Source: Lachnospiraceae bacterium (GTDB taxonomy: Bacteria; Bacillota; Clostridia; Lachnospirales; Lachnospiraceae). Taken from it: DNA of 64,000 nucleotides. The translations under genes and the position numbers were made by a program. Below the pieces are notes generated by a model. That model was not told the DNA's origin, did not search any database, and saw only the letters and a program-made list of their open reading frames with translations. Location: contig CAJTHM010000004.1 of NCBI GenBank assembly GCA_910576125.1, forward strand, positions 62,001 to 126,000, in the 5' to 3' direction. Each line of letters begins with the position of its first letter. The first letter of the stretch is position 1. Positions 18,916 through 27,386 of this stretch are shown in pieces.

Positions 18916-19680
18916 ATGGATCAAGCCAAAATCGGGAAATTCATTTCGGACATGAGGAAAAAGCAGGGCCTGACGCAGAAGCAGCTGGCGGACCAGCTCA
19001 ATGTGACAGATAAGACGGTATCCAAGTGGGAAAACGGGTATAGATTGCCGGACGCGTCGCTTCTTCTGGAACTTGGCTCCGCTCTGGAGGTCGATATAAA
19101 CGAGCTCCTTGCGGGGGAGGAATTTTTACCAAAGGAGCTCCCTCCTGAAGAATATGCGAAAAAAACCGAGAGCAATATTGTCGGACTGGTCAGTGAATTG
19201 AACGAAATGGACAAAAGAAGCAGGAGCAGAAGCATCGGTACGATTACAGGTATCTCGCTGAGTGGTCTGGCCCTTTTGATTCTGTTTGCTGCTTCAATGC
19301 GGGAGGGGAGCATGGTTGATATGATTGACTTGCCGACATTGTTTTATCTGCTGGGTTTGAAACTGGCAATCATATCCGTTTCCGGCTGGTTTCATGACTA
19401 TAGGAACGCCTGGAAAATGTGTCTGCCTGGAAAGCGTCTGTCAAAGGAAGAAATGGAGCTGGCCGTTCAGGCTGTCAGATATGCCGGCGCCTTGACCTTG
19501 ACATTGGGATGCCTGATCGCGCTGTTAGGAGCGTTCTCTCTGCTCAACTATATGGATGATTTCAGCTTGGTTTGGCGTTCTTTTGCGCAAATCATCCTCG
19601 CGTTGCTCTATACCGCAATCATAAAGACAGTCTATGTGATCCTGGCGTTCCGGATAAATCGAATGCTCCGAAATGCCTGA
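18916..19680 (+). CDS. XRE-family regulator with C-terminal membrane domain
   Basis: A 254-residue protein. Residues 5-62 are a classic helix-turn-helix (MRKKQGLTQKQLADQLNVTDKTVSKWENG). From about 115 onward there are four or five hydrophobic segments, so it is a membrane-anchored transcription factor. Such regulators commonly sit ahead of the ABC transporter they control and respond to membrane-active peptides or ligands. Here the stop overlaps the region just ahead of the ABC ATPase gene, 25 bases from its start. AAGGGAGGT lies eight bases before the ATG. Confidence 0.85.
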   Translation: MDQAKIGKFISDMRKKQGLTQKQLADQLNVTDKTVSKWENGYRLPDASLLLELGSALEVDINELLAGEEFLPKELPPEEYAKKTESNIVGLVSELNEMDKRSRSRSIGTITGISLSGLALLILFAASMREGSMVDMIDLPTLFYLLGLKLAIISVSGWFHDYRNAWKMCLPGKRLSKEEMELAVQAVRYAGALTLTLGCLIALLGAFSLLNYMDDFSLVWRSFAQIILALLYTAIIKTVYVILAFRINRMLRNA

Positions 19681-19705
19681 AAAAAACAGCGAAAGGAGTA
19701 AAAAC

Positions 19706-20479
19706 ATGGAAAAGCTGTTGGAGGTCAAAGCCCTGACCAAAAAATATCAGGAAGAATCGATAGAAAACAAAGTTGTTGACAATGTGAATCTGCAAGTCGG
19801 CAAAGGCGAATTTGTCATGATCATGGGAGCGTCCGGGTCCGGAAAAACCAGCCTGCTGCACTTGCTCGCCGGTATCGATCATTTCGACAGCGGGTCGATA
19901 CAGTATACCCAATCCGGTCAAACGGCGGATTTCAGCCAGATGAGCGAAACGGAAAAGGCAGTGTTCAGGCGGACGAACATAGGAATCGTTTTTCAGCAGC
20001 AATGCCTGATTCCTGACCTTACGGTTTATGAAAATATCATGATGCCGGTGCTGCTGGGAGGGAATCAAAAAGCAAAGGATTCCATGAAGGATACCATCTT
20101 AAACCTATGCGGGCAGTTTGGCCTGAAGGAGCATATCCAAAAGTATCCTTCGCAGCTGTCGGGCGGACAGCAGCAAAGAGCCGCGATTTTGCGCGCGGTT
20201 ATCAACAGGCCGCCGCTTTTGCTGTGTGATGAACCGACGGGAAGTTTGAATTCGGCGCAGTCAGTCATCGTCATGGACTTGCTGGATGAATTGAACAGAA
20301 ACGGGCAGACGATTCTTTTGGTCACACATGATGTCAAGGTTGCTGTCAGAGGGGGACGGGTGGTCTATATCAAGGATGGCCGGGCTGCGGGCGAACTGAA
20401 ATTTACGGATGACGGCTCCTGTCCTGTGGGACATCGGGAAGAGGAACTCATGCGCTTTCTGCAGAAGAGGGGGTGGTAA
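19706..20479 (+). CDS. ABC transporter ATPase, MacB/LolD (FtsX partner) type
   Basis: A 257-residue nucleotide-binding subunit: Walker A GASGSGKTS, Q-loop in VFQQQCLIPDLT, signature LSGGQQQRAAI, Walker B LLLCDEPTGSL and switch VTHDVKVA. The Q-loop and LSGGQQQR pattern is that of MacB/LolD-type ATPases that drive FtsX-fold permeases, matching the next gene. The true start is ATG 19706 (AAAGGAG seven bases upstream); the frame is open back to 19673 inside the regulator gene. The role is likely peptide or lipoprotein export or antimicrobial-peptide resistance, by family. Confidence 0.92.
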   Translation: MEKLLEVKALTKKYQEESIENKVVDNVNLQVGKGEFVMIMGASGSGKTSLLHLLAGIDHFDSGSIQYTQSGQTADFSQMSETEKAVFRRTNIGIVFQQQCLIPDLTVYENIMMPVLLGGNQKAKDSMKDTILNLCGQFGLKEHIQKYPSQLSGGQQQRAAILRAVINRPPLLLCDEPTGSLNSAQSVIVMDLLDELNRNGQTILLVTHDVKVAVRGGRVVYIKDGRAAGELKFTDDGSCPVGHREEELMRFLQKRGW

Positions 20480-20481
20480 CG

Positions 20482-22839
20482 TTGAAAGCAAGTTTTACGT
20501 GCGCCCTGGCGAAGCTGAGAAGGAAAAAGGTCCCGAATTCGTTTCTGGGAATCTGTATCTTACTGACTGCGACGCTGCTGGTCAATGCCCTGATTTTGCT
20601 GAAAGAACTGGATAAGGTGTTCGACAGGGCCTATGAGGAAATGGACGGACCGCAGATCTGCTGCCTGTGGAGCGGCGAGGTAATCTTGCCGGACGCTGTC
20701 AGGCAATATCTGGACGGCCAGAAAGGGCTTTTGTATCAGATAACAGAAAACACAAAAACCATTGATTACATAGAAAAGGACGGAACAAGGCTGAGCAATG
20801 GCATTCTGCTGGAACTTCCCGAAAGAATCAACAGCGATATGCTTTCGCCCAAAATGCTGAACGGCGAAGAACCGGATATGCCCGGCAAGAATGAAATCTG
20901 GATCACAACAAAGATTGCCAATATCCTTGGCCTGGCCGTGGGGGACAGCGTTTCTCTGCAATTAGCGGATAAAGCTGTGACAGTAAGTGTTGCAAAAATC
21001 GTTGCGGATCCTGTTTTTGGCAGCAGCAGTACCAACGTGTACCGGATGTGGTGCGGCTCCGGCAGGCTTTCCGAATTCCCTTTGGCTGAGAACAACACAG
21101 TAAGTTACCTGGAGATCAGATTTGAGGAATACAGCCGCCAGATGGAGCAGAATTTTATCCGTGACGCAGAAGAGTATTTCAAACTGCCCTTGGGCGATAC
21201 GCTGTATACTTATGAGCGTATCAGAAACGGATATACGGCGGCTTATCAGATGGTGGGGGCGGCGCTGTCCTTTGTAAGCGTGGTCCTCGCGGGTATGATT
21301 GCCGTACTGACTTTATTTCTGGTCAAGAGCGATATGGATGAGGATGTCAGGAATATTGGCATCTGTAAGTCATTGGGCATGACGGGAATGCAGATCGTTG
21401 GTATTTATCTATTTTGCTATGGGGTGATCGGTTTTGCGGGGGCGGTGTCAGGCAGTGTTCTTGGCGGCTGGCTGAGCAGGGGCATTATCACAAAAGTCCT
21501 CGGAGATATCGGAATCTATACGGTCACATTTACCGGAACAGGCGGTTATCAGCTCCTTGCGGGGTGTATCGTACTGGCCGCTGTTATGGCAATCTGCTGC
21601 TGCGCCGTCTTCAAAGTCCGGAGACTGAATGCTTCTTACGCAGTCAGAACGAGCACATGGCCGTCAAAGAATCAGGGGCCGAGGAAGCCCCCAGGCACAT
21701 ATTATCATGGAAGGGTCTCCTTTGAGCTGTATTATGCCATCAGGGGAATGCAAAATAAAAAGCTGCAATATGCGTATATAGCCGGTGTGTCTCTCATACT
21801 TGGCAGCCTTACTGTAATCGGCCTGGGCTGCCTGAACGCAGTCCAAAATATCGATCAGGAACCGGAGATATGGGGGTTTATCAAAACGGATATTTATATC
21901 ACGGCATTGGAAGATACGCCGGTGAGCGTCATATTACCCGAACTGCAGAACGATTCAAGGGTAGCGTTCACCTACGGGGTCAATAAGGTAACCGCACAGT
22001 ATAAGCCCGCTCCCGGAGCTGCCTGGCAAAGTGCTCCGGCGGAAGTCTACGAGCTGCCTTGGAATGATGAAGTAGAAGACCGGACCCTGTATGGCAGACG
22101 GCCTCAGCAGGAAAATGAGGTCGGTATCGGGCTGACGCTGGCCAGGGAATATGGACTGGAGGTTGGAGAGAAGATAGAACTGGCAGTGAACGGAAAAAAG
22201 GCAGAGTACGAGATCACAGGAATTTTCCAGACACTTTCCAATTACGGAAATATCATACGGATGGTTACGGATGATTTAGACCAATTCGCAAGGGCCGACG
22301 GCTCATACGGAGACTATATGCTCGTCCTCTCAGACGGAACCGATAAATGGGAATACGAGAAGGAATTATCTGAGAAATATGGCGGAAAGTTTTCCTTCAT
22401 AGCGTCAAAGTCAAATGGAGAAAATATGACAGGCGTTCTGAGGCCCGCTGTCGGAACAGTTTTAACGTTTCTGCTTCTTGTTACAATCCTGACTGCTGTC
22501 AATCTGACCTTTATTCTGGTCCGGCGGGAACAGCGTCTCATAGGTTTGCTGAAAGCCATTGGGATGACATCCTGGCAGATATTGAAGATCCATTCGTGGA
22601 GGAATTGCCTTTTGGCTCTTGCGGGAAATAGCCTGGGACTTATGCTGGGGGTATTTGTGATTCCTGATTTGCTGACCCCATATGCCCGCTTGCTTGGGAT
22701 TGCGGAATTTCCGTTTGCGAATTCGCTGGCAGGAACGACTGTGAGTTTTGTGCTGCTTCCAATCTGTATGTTCTTGGGTACATTTGCAATTGTAAAAACG
22801 ATCAACGCAGTATCTGTGAAGCAGATGGTGAGCGAATAG
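20482..22839 (+). CDS. ABC transporter permease with two FtsX domains
   Basis: About 785 residues. One N-terminal membrane helix (about 20-40) is followed by an extracellular domain (about 50-250) and a first FtsX block of three helices (about 260-385). A second N-terminal helix and extracellular domain (about 430-650) precede a C-terminal FtsX block (about 655-780). This doubled layout is typical of peptide-detoxification permeases (BceB/MacB-like). I choose the TTG at 20482 because GAGGGG lies nine bases upstream; a GTG at 20473 overlaps that site and the end of the ATPase gene. It forms one operon with the regulator and ATPase. Confidence 0.88.
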   Translation: MKASFTCALAKLRRKKVPNSFLGICILLTATLLVNALILLKELDKVFDRAYEEMDGPQICCLWSGEVILPDAVRQYLDGQKGLLYQITENTKTIDYIEKDGTRLSNGILLELPERINSDMLSPKMLNGEEPDMPGKNEIWITTKIANILGLAVGDSVSLQLADKAVTVSVAKIVADPVFGSSSTNVYRMWCGSGRLSEFPLAENNTVSYLEIRFEEYSRQMEQNFIRDAEEYFKLPLGDTLYTYERIRNGYTAAYQMVGAALSFVSVVLAGMIAVLTLFLVKSDMDEDVRNIGICKSLGMTGMQIVGIYLFCYGVIGFAGAVSGSVLGGWLSRGIITKVLGDIGIYTVTFTGTGGYQLLAGCIVLAAVMAICCCAVFKVRRLNASYAVRTSTWPSKNQGPRKPPGTYYHGRVSFELYYAIRGMQNKKLQYAYIAGVSLILGSLTVIGLGCLNAVQNIDQEPEIWGFIKTDIYITALEDTPVSVILPELQNDSRVAFTYGVNKVTAQYKPAPGAAWQSAPAEVYELPWNDEVEDRTLYGRRPQQENEVGIGLTLAREYGLEVGEKIELAVNGKKAEYEITGIFQTLSNYGNIIRMVTDDLDQFARADGSYGDYMLVLSDGTDKWEYEKELSEKYGGKFSFIASKSNGENMTGVLRPAVGTVLTFLLLVTILTAVNLTFILVRREQRLIGLLKAIGMTSWQILKIHSWRNCLLALAGNSLGLMLGVFVIPDLLTPYARLLGIAEFPFANSLAGTTVSFVLLPICMFLGTFAIVKTINAVSVKQMVSE

Positions 22840-23210
22840 GAGACGGATAGACTGATTGAGAGACTGGCCTGCGCCTATGGAGCAGACGAAAACCCGACTG
22901 CCCAAGCGCTTTCCCGGGAACGGATTTGAAGACCCTGGCTGAACAAGGACAAGCATTGGTCAAAGGACTTTCGGGCAAAGGTAAATCCTATAACCGGGCC
23001 ATTGACCGTATGACATAGGCTCTCGGAATTTCAGATAGGCAAAATCAGGCTGCTGAGAAACCAGGCGGCAGAAAAAGCGGGGAAATCGGCAAAACGGTTT
23101 CCGGGAAGCCGCGTGATAAGCGGTCTGAAGATTCCGAGAGGCTATTGACGGAGAAGGGAGGATGACAGACTCTCTTGCTGACACTTCGACAATCAGCCGG
23201 GGGGGAACAG
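22840..23210. other. Gene-free stretch holding a 131-bp inverted-repeat element
   Basis: No convincing coding frame. It contains an inverted repeat with arms at 23015-23029 and 23131-23145 (ATAGGCTCTCGGAAT and its complement, one mismatch). The convergent permease ends at 23211. Stop-interrupted frames in 22860-23020 may be debris of a lost gene, but I cannot assign it. Confidence 0.45.
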
Positions 23211-23858
23211 CTATTGACGCAGCTGCTCCCTCCGCCTGGCATATCCCGCCGCGCTGATCAGCAGGGATACCCCGAAAGCCGCAACCGTCACAGCCCCCGC
23301 CAGGAAGAGATAGGAGGAGAGGGAAGCCGCCATCGCGGAGAACCCGGAGCCGTCCTCGAAGTATTTGATGAAATAAAATACCAGAACCACGATGAGCATC
23401 CCCATGACCTGTGCGGACTGCACCCCGAACCAATAGGTCAGCGGCAGACACACCCCCGTCCACATCAGTGGGAGGAACACCGCCGCGAAGGCTCCCAGGC
23501 CCCAGACGACAGGGTCAAAGTTCCGGTACAGCACCGAGGAGGCCAGATTCAGCGCCCCGGCGCCCAAAAGGCTGACGCCCAGGGTGCAAAGCACGGAGAT
23601 ATACTTGCTGGCCACCACCGACATGTCGCTCATGGGCAGGGCCATCTGATATTTCTGCCAGCGGGCCTTGTCGTCGCTGACGAAGCTCATGACATTCTGC
23701 ATGCCCACGGTCATGGCCAGCAGGACGGAGGCCATCAGCCCCCCGTAATAACCGGCTTTGCACAGCAGCAGAAGAGAAAAGGCTGCCGCTATAAGTATCA
23801 GCTTTTTATCAATACATTTACAGAAAACAGTGAATTCCTTATAAATCAGTCCTCGCAT
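23211..23858 (-). CDS. ABC-2 type permease (GntR-linked cassette 1)
   Basis: A 215-residue membrane protein with about six hydrophobic segments starting LILIAAAFSLLLLCKAGYYGG and ending in a basic tail (GYARRREQLRQ). The start ATG at 23858 lies inside the end of the ATPase gene with GGAGGGG just upstream, so the two are coupled. Together with the ATPase and the GntR regulator it forms a YtrA-type cassette. By family such transporters export or sense cell-wall-active compounds, but the ligand is unknown. Confidence 0.85.
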   Translation of the reverse strand: MRGLIYKEFTVFCKCIDKKLILIAAAFSLLLLCKAGYYGGLMASVLLAMTVGMQNVMSFVSDDKARWQKYQMALPMSDMSVVASKYISVLCTLGVSLLGAGALNLASSVLYRNFDPVVWGLGAFAAVFLPLMWTGVCLPLTYWFGVQSAQVMGMLIVVLVFYFIKYFEDGSGFSAMAASLSSYLFLAGAVTVAAFGVSLLISAAGYARRREQLRQ

Positions 23859-24712
23859 GGTACCCCTCCTTTGATATAGAAAAGCATGATGTCCTCCAAA
23901 CTGGCGTTGTCCACGATTACGTCCGGATAGCTGCGCCTTGCCGCCTCCTTGTCCCGGACCAGGCATTCCATGGACAGCTTCGTGTCCCGGTAAGTGATAT
24001 AGTCGTCGGGAGAGAGGGAGGCGAACCGTTCTTTCCCGCATTTCAGGATGCCGTAATGGTACACCAGGTCGTCCTTCTGCTCCTCGAAGACGATCCGGCC
24101 CTGATGGATCAGGATGACGAAATCCGCGATTTTCTGGATGTCCGAGGTGATGTGGGAGGAAAAGAAGATGGAGTGCTCCTCGTCCTGGATGAATTCCAGG
24201 AACAGATCCAGGATCTCGTCCCGCACCACAGGATCCAGCCCCGTGGTGGCCTCGTCCAGAATCAGCAGCTTCGGCCTGTGGGCCAGGGCGCAGAGGATGG
24301 AGAGCTTCATCTTCATCCCCTTGGAGAAGGAGCCCACGGGCTGGTTCTCCGGGAGCCGGAACCTTTGCAGGTATTGGCGATAGAGGGCGCTGTCCCAGCT
24401 GCGGTAGATGCCGGAGAGCATCTTCTCCAGGTTGGCCGCCGTGAACACGTCGTGGAAGGTGCACTCATCGAATACGACACCGACGTCTTCTCTGGCGCAG
24501 CGGGCAGTGTGCTCCATGCCCAGGAGCTGGATCTCGCCGCTGTCCTTGGTCAGCTCATTCAATATCAGGTTGATGGTGGTGCTCTTCCCGGCGCCGTTCT
24601 CGCCGATGAAGCCTACAATCCTTCCTTTCGGTACGCGAAAGGAGACATGGTCTAAGGTGAAGCCGGGGAATGTCTTGCACAGATCCCTGACTAAAATGCT
24701 GTTTTCTTCCAT
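23846..24712 (-). CDS. ABC-2 type transporter ATPase (cassette 1)
   Basis: A 288-residue ATPase of the BcrA/YtrB kind. Walker A is GENGAGKST, the signature region is degenerate (FSKGMKMKLSI instead of LSGG, as usual in this subfamily), Walker B is LLILDEATTGLD and the switch is SSHITSD. A C-terminal ~80-residue extension (KERFASLSPDDYITYRD...) is typical of these cassettes. It overlaps the permease start by 13 bases. The start is ATG 24712; a clear GGAGG sits in the leader (AGGAGGACATCACC). Confidence 0.9.
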   Translation of the reverse strand: MEENSILVRDLCKTFPGFTLDHVSFRVPKGRIVGFIGENGAGKSTTINLILNELTKDSGEIQLLGMEHTARCAREDVGVVFDECTFHDVFTAANLEKMLSGIYRSWDSALYRQYLQRFRLPENQPVGSFSKGMKMKLSILCALAHRPKLLILDEATTGLDPVVRDEILDLFLEFIQDEEHSIFFSSHITSDIQKIADFVILIHQGRIVFEEQKDDLVYHYGILKCGKERFASLSPDDYITYRDTKLSMECLVRDKEAARRSYPDVIVDNASLEDIMLFYIKGGVPCED

Positions 24713-24863
24713 GGTGATGTCCTCCTGTCTGTGGTGGGTAAGGGCAAAAGCTGCCCTGTTATGGGTTCCCTGGCGGGTTCCTCTGCCGGTATGCGGCCTT
24801 TTTGCTGTATGCGGTTCCGCCGGTGGTTCTGCGTCTGAGTTTGGAGTCCGGCGTCTGTGCCTG

Positions 24864-25235
24864 TCATTCCTCGTAGAAAAGCCTGAGGATGCCGGCCATC
24901 TGCTCGTAGGCGATTCCGTGGGCCTTGCCGATCTCCGCTACCTTCTGCAGCAGCTCCTCCGCCCGGCGCAGCTGTTCCTCCTGTATGAACTCCCGGTTCT
25001 GGGGCGCTACGAAGCTGCCTTTGCCGGAGACTGTCTCGATGAAGCCGTCCCGGGTCAGGTCTTCGTAGGCCCGCTGCACCGTGATGACGCTCAGGTGCAG
25101 GTCTTTTGCCAGGGCCCGCATGGAGGGCAGGGCCTCGCCCGGGGCCAGGGAGCCGTTCATGATCTGGCTCTTGATCTGGAGACAGATCTGCTCGTAGATC
25201 GGCTTATCGCTGCTGTTGCTGATAAGGATTTCCAT
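24864..25235 (-). CDS. GntR-family regulator, YtrA subfamily (cassette 1)
   Basis: A 123-residue regulator with an N-terminal winged helix (PIYEQICLQIKSQIMNGSLAPGEALPSMRALAKDL) and only a short helical tail. This is the compact YtrA type, which represses its own ABC-2 operon. The start ATG 25235 has AGGAG seven bases upstream. A consensus promoter and a 19-bp dyad lie upstream (25440-25487), consistent with autorepression; ligand relief by an antibiotic or cell-wall stress is inference from the family. Confidence 0.9.
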   Translation of the reverse strand: MEILISNSSDKPIYEQICLQIKSQIMNGSLAPGEALPSMRALAKDLHLSVITVQRAYEDLTRDGFIETVSGKGSFVAPQNREFIQEEQLRRAEELLQKVAEIGKAHGIAYEQMAGILRLFYEE

Positions 25236-25439
25236 TTTGTTCTCCTGCTCTTGTCATAGAAAGCTTTCTGTGCGCATCTGCCGGATGTGCTCCCGGGGCC
25301 CAGGGGCGTTGCTTTGGAGGGCTTTTTTGCGAAAGCGATTGCCAAAGCGTGTTTGTCAATGCCTTAGCCGAAGCCAATGGCAAAACGGCACTGCAGTCCG
25401 TGTGCATGTTACATCTGATACGTATCGATTGTAGCTAGC

Positions 25440-25487
25440 GTACTTAATCGATAAGTACACTATAGACGATTTGGATCGGTTTGTCAA
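25440..25487 (-). promoter_or_regulatory. Promoter and operator of GntR/ABC-2 cassette 1
   Basis: On the minus strand TTGACA (25487-25482), 17 bases, TATAGT (25464-25459). Immediately downstream is the dyad GTACTTATCGATTAAGTAC (25458-25440), with arms GTACTTA/TAAGTAC, well placed for GntR binding at the transcription start. Confidence 0.8.
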
Positions 25488-25876
25488 TGCCCTTTTTAAA
25501 AAATATGGGAATTTTTTGTTTCGGATTGGTTTATTGCCGCTGATAGCTGATGCACTGCGCTTTAGGGACTGGGGGGCTGGTAGTAGCTCCCAAAATAGAG
25601 TAGAGCGCATAGATTGTTTTCTATGCGCTCTGACGCTGTGTAACTTATTCGGTTATGATTTGCGTCGTTGCCTGTTATGCTGTCGGCGCCCGTTCTGCTT
25701 TTTCATTTCATTGGATGCACGCTGTTTTGCCCGTTCCAATGGCAGTAAAGCTTTTCTGAATTTCTTCTTGATTCGTTCTTAAGCCGCGCACTATCCGACA
25801 TCTGCTCCCCAAATGGCGAAAGCCTGAATGCCGCTTCCCGATACCTTGTGGAAGCGCCGGAAAGCGAGGGTTCTGC
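25488..25876. other. Gene-free stretch with a perfect 12-bp hairpin
   Basis: The strongest element is the hairpin at 25602-25631 (AGAGCGCATAGA, six-base loop, perfect complement), with no T-run on either side. On the minus strand at about 25770-25660 a short frame reads KKFRKALLPLERAKQRASNE... to a stop. This is a basic helical tail that could be the 3' end of a lost gene. Otherwise nothing convincing. Confidence 0.4.
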
Positions 25877-26407
25877 TCACAGATAAGTGACCTGCACATC
25901 GGCATCGTAGGTATGGGGCTCCTTGGTGACCGCCTTATGCCCGAAAGCGATGGCAATCTTGTACTCATAGTCCGCGGGGAAGTCCAGGGCAGCGGCGAAA
26001 TGCGCCTTCTTCTCCCCCTGCATCGCGTCCAGGATGCAGCCGATGATCAGGCTCCCCAGCCCAAGGCCTTCCGCCGCCAGGGCCATGTTCTCCACGGCGA
26101 TGCCCGCGTCCAGGGATCCCCATTTGTAGGTGCTGTCGGCGCTGAGGATCACCACGGTGGGCGCTTCGTAGTAAAAGTTGTGGGCCGGGGAAACGATGTC
26201 CCGCAGACGGTTCTTCTCGTCCTCCAGTTCCTTTAAAATGGGATGGTTCCCTTTCAGTACCGTGAAATGCACTTCCTGTCTGTTGGCCGCCGTGGGTGCC
26301 TGGAGCCCGGACTGTATCAGGGCGTTGATCTGTGCATCGCTCAACGGCTCGTCCGTATAGCCTCTTGTGGAGCTGCGTTTCTCGATTGCTTCGATGACTT
26401 GGTTCAT
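25877..26407 (-). CDS. Nitroreductase-family flavoprotein
   Basis: A 176-residue FMN-dependent NAD(P)H reductase of the small nitroreductase type. The N-terminus EAIEKRSSTRGYTDEPLSDAQINALI carries the FMN-phosphate binding R-S-S-x-R. The centre is APTAANRQEVHFTVL, and the GLGSLIIG loop is at about 120. The physiological electron acceptor is unknown. The start is ATG 26407 with AAAGGAGG eight bases upstream, behind its own consensus promoter, apparently monocistronic. Confidence 0.9.
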   Translation of the reverse strand: MNQVIEAIEKRSSTRGYTDEPLSDAQINALIQSGLQAPTAANRQEVHFTVLKGNHPILKELEDEKNRLRDIVSPAHNFYYEAPTVVILSADSTYKWGSLDAGIAVENMALAAEGLGLGSLIIGCILDAMQGEKKAHFAAALDFPADYEYKIAIAFGHKAVTKEPHTYDADVQVTYL

Positions 26408-26438
26408 GTAGTCTTCCTCCTTTCCGGTTCTGCATTTC

Positions 26439-26467
26439 AGTATATTTTATCGAAGGTTCTTTGTCAA
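26439..26467 (-). promoter_or_regulatory. Promoter of the nitroreductase gene
   Basis: TTGACA (26467-26462), 17-base spacer, TATACT (26444-26439) on the minus strand. Confidence 0.8.
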
Positions 26468-26500
26468 CAGTCCGTCAATGGTTCGGCGTTTCGGCCGCTA

Positions 26501-26529
26501 TTGAATTTTGGGGGACTCTGCGATATAAT
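26501..26529 (+). promoter_or_regulatory. Promoter of the Nudix gene
   Basis: TTGAAT (26501-26506), 17-base spacer, TATAAT (26524-26529), about 110 bases before the gene and divergent from the nitroreductase promoter. Confidence 0.7.
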
Positions 26530-26638
26530 GTACCATGTGTGGTTCAGGATATGGATCATAGTCTGGAAAAGTGCGCCGGAAACCGGAGCGCAAAGAATTG
26601 CCTGTTGTTGAATCGGACTTTGGAGGAAACCTTTTTGT

Positions 26639-27145
26639 ATGGAATTCATTGATATTTATGACGATTTAGGACAAAAAAGCGGTAAAAGCGAAGAGAAAGG
26701 CGAGGCACATAGAAAAGCGCTTATCCATAGAGGTGTCTGTGTGTGGATTATGAATTCTAAGCAGGAACTATTGCTGCAAACGCGGAGCAGTCATGTCATG
26801 TTTCCTGATATGCTGGATATTTCTTTTTCGGGGCATATTCAGGCTGGCGAAACTTCTTTGGAAGCTGTCAGGAGAGAGGGACGTGAAGAACTTGGCATCA
26901 ATATAGACACGTCCAAACTGCAATATCTGTTTTCCTGCCGTGAATGTGGCGGCATTGACGGATATTTCGAGAATGAGATTGACGATGTGTTTCTTTATAG
27001 AGCGGATATTCCTATAGATGGGTATTCCTTCTCCGATCATGAGGTAAAGGAAGTAAGATACATTTCGGTTGATGAATTCAAAATGATGGCAGAGTCAGGT
27101 TCGCCCATGCTCCTGCCTTATAAAACGCACTATCTTTTTTGCTGA
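26639..27145 (+). CDS. Nudix hydrolase
   Basis: A 168-residue protein with a complete Nudix box GHIQAGETSLEAVRREGREELGI (G-x5-E-x7-REUxEExGU) at about residues 60-82. The N-terminal segment (MEFIDIYDDLGQKSGKS...HRGVCVWIMN) resembles the isopentenyl-diphosphate isomerase-like Nudix group often annotated YfcD. It hydrolyses a nucleoside diphosphate linked to another moiety; the substrate is unknown. GGAGG lies upstream of the ATG. Base composition is a little more AT-rich than its neighbours, and a MITE-like repeat begins five bases after the stop. Confidence 0.88.
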   Translation: MEFIDIYDDLGQKSGKSEEKGEAHRKALIHRGVCVWIMNSKQELLLQTRSSHVMFPDMLDISFSGHIQAGETSLEAVRREGREELGINIDTSKLQYLFSCRECGGIDGYFENEIDDVFLYRADIPIDGYSFSDHEVKEVRYISVDEFKMMAESGSPMLLPYKTHYLFC

Positions 27146-27150
27146 TTGCC

Positions 27151-27254
27151 TTATACTGCATAACGCTGAATACTGCCTAATGTAATCATGCGATTGAACC
27201 AGTCAGCGTTATGCAGTCTGGTTTCACGGCAAGTGAAATCGTTAGGCAGTATAA
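27151..27254 (+). repeat. MITE-like palindromic intergenic repeat, copy B
   Basis: The best preserved copy: TTATACTGCATAACG at the left end and CGTTAGGCAGTATAA at the right end form 14/15 matching terminal inverted repeats. The inner dyad around AACGCTGA/TCAGCGTT is intact. Copies A (18628-18731, inverted) and C (47814-47914) share the interior almost base for base. Confidence 0.88.
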
Positions 27255-27386
27255 ATAGTCGCATAAGCAGCTTGGCAAATTGAGGATTATATTAAATGTC
27301 CCGCGGTTCTTCGAAACGAAGCGTCAGGAACGGTTTTCCGAAAATGGGGCATTAAAAAGAAGCTGTCCAAGGGAGGAGAGAATGGC

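Noticed and set aside
25471..25782. A 103-codon plus-strand frame in the gap after GntR cassette 1
   Set aside because: It starts inside the promoter of the GntR gene, contains the 12-bp hairpin and has Cys/Phe/Arg-biased composition without a family.
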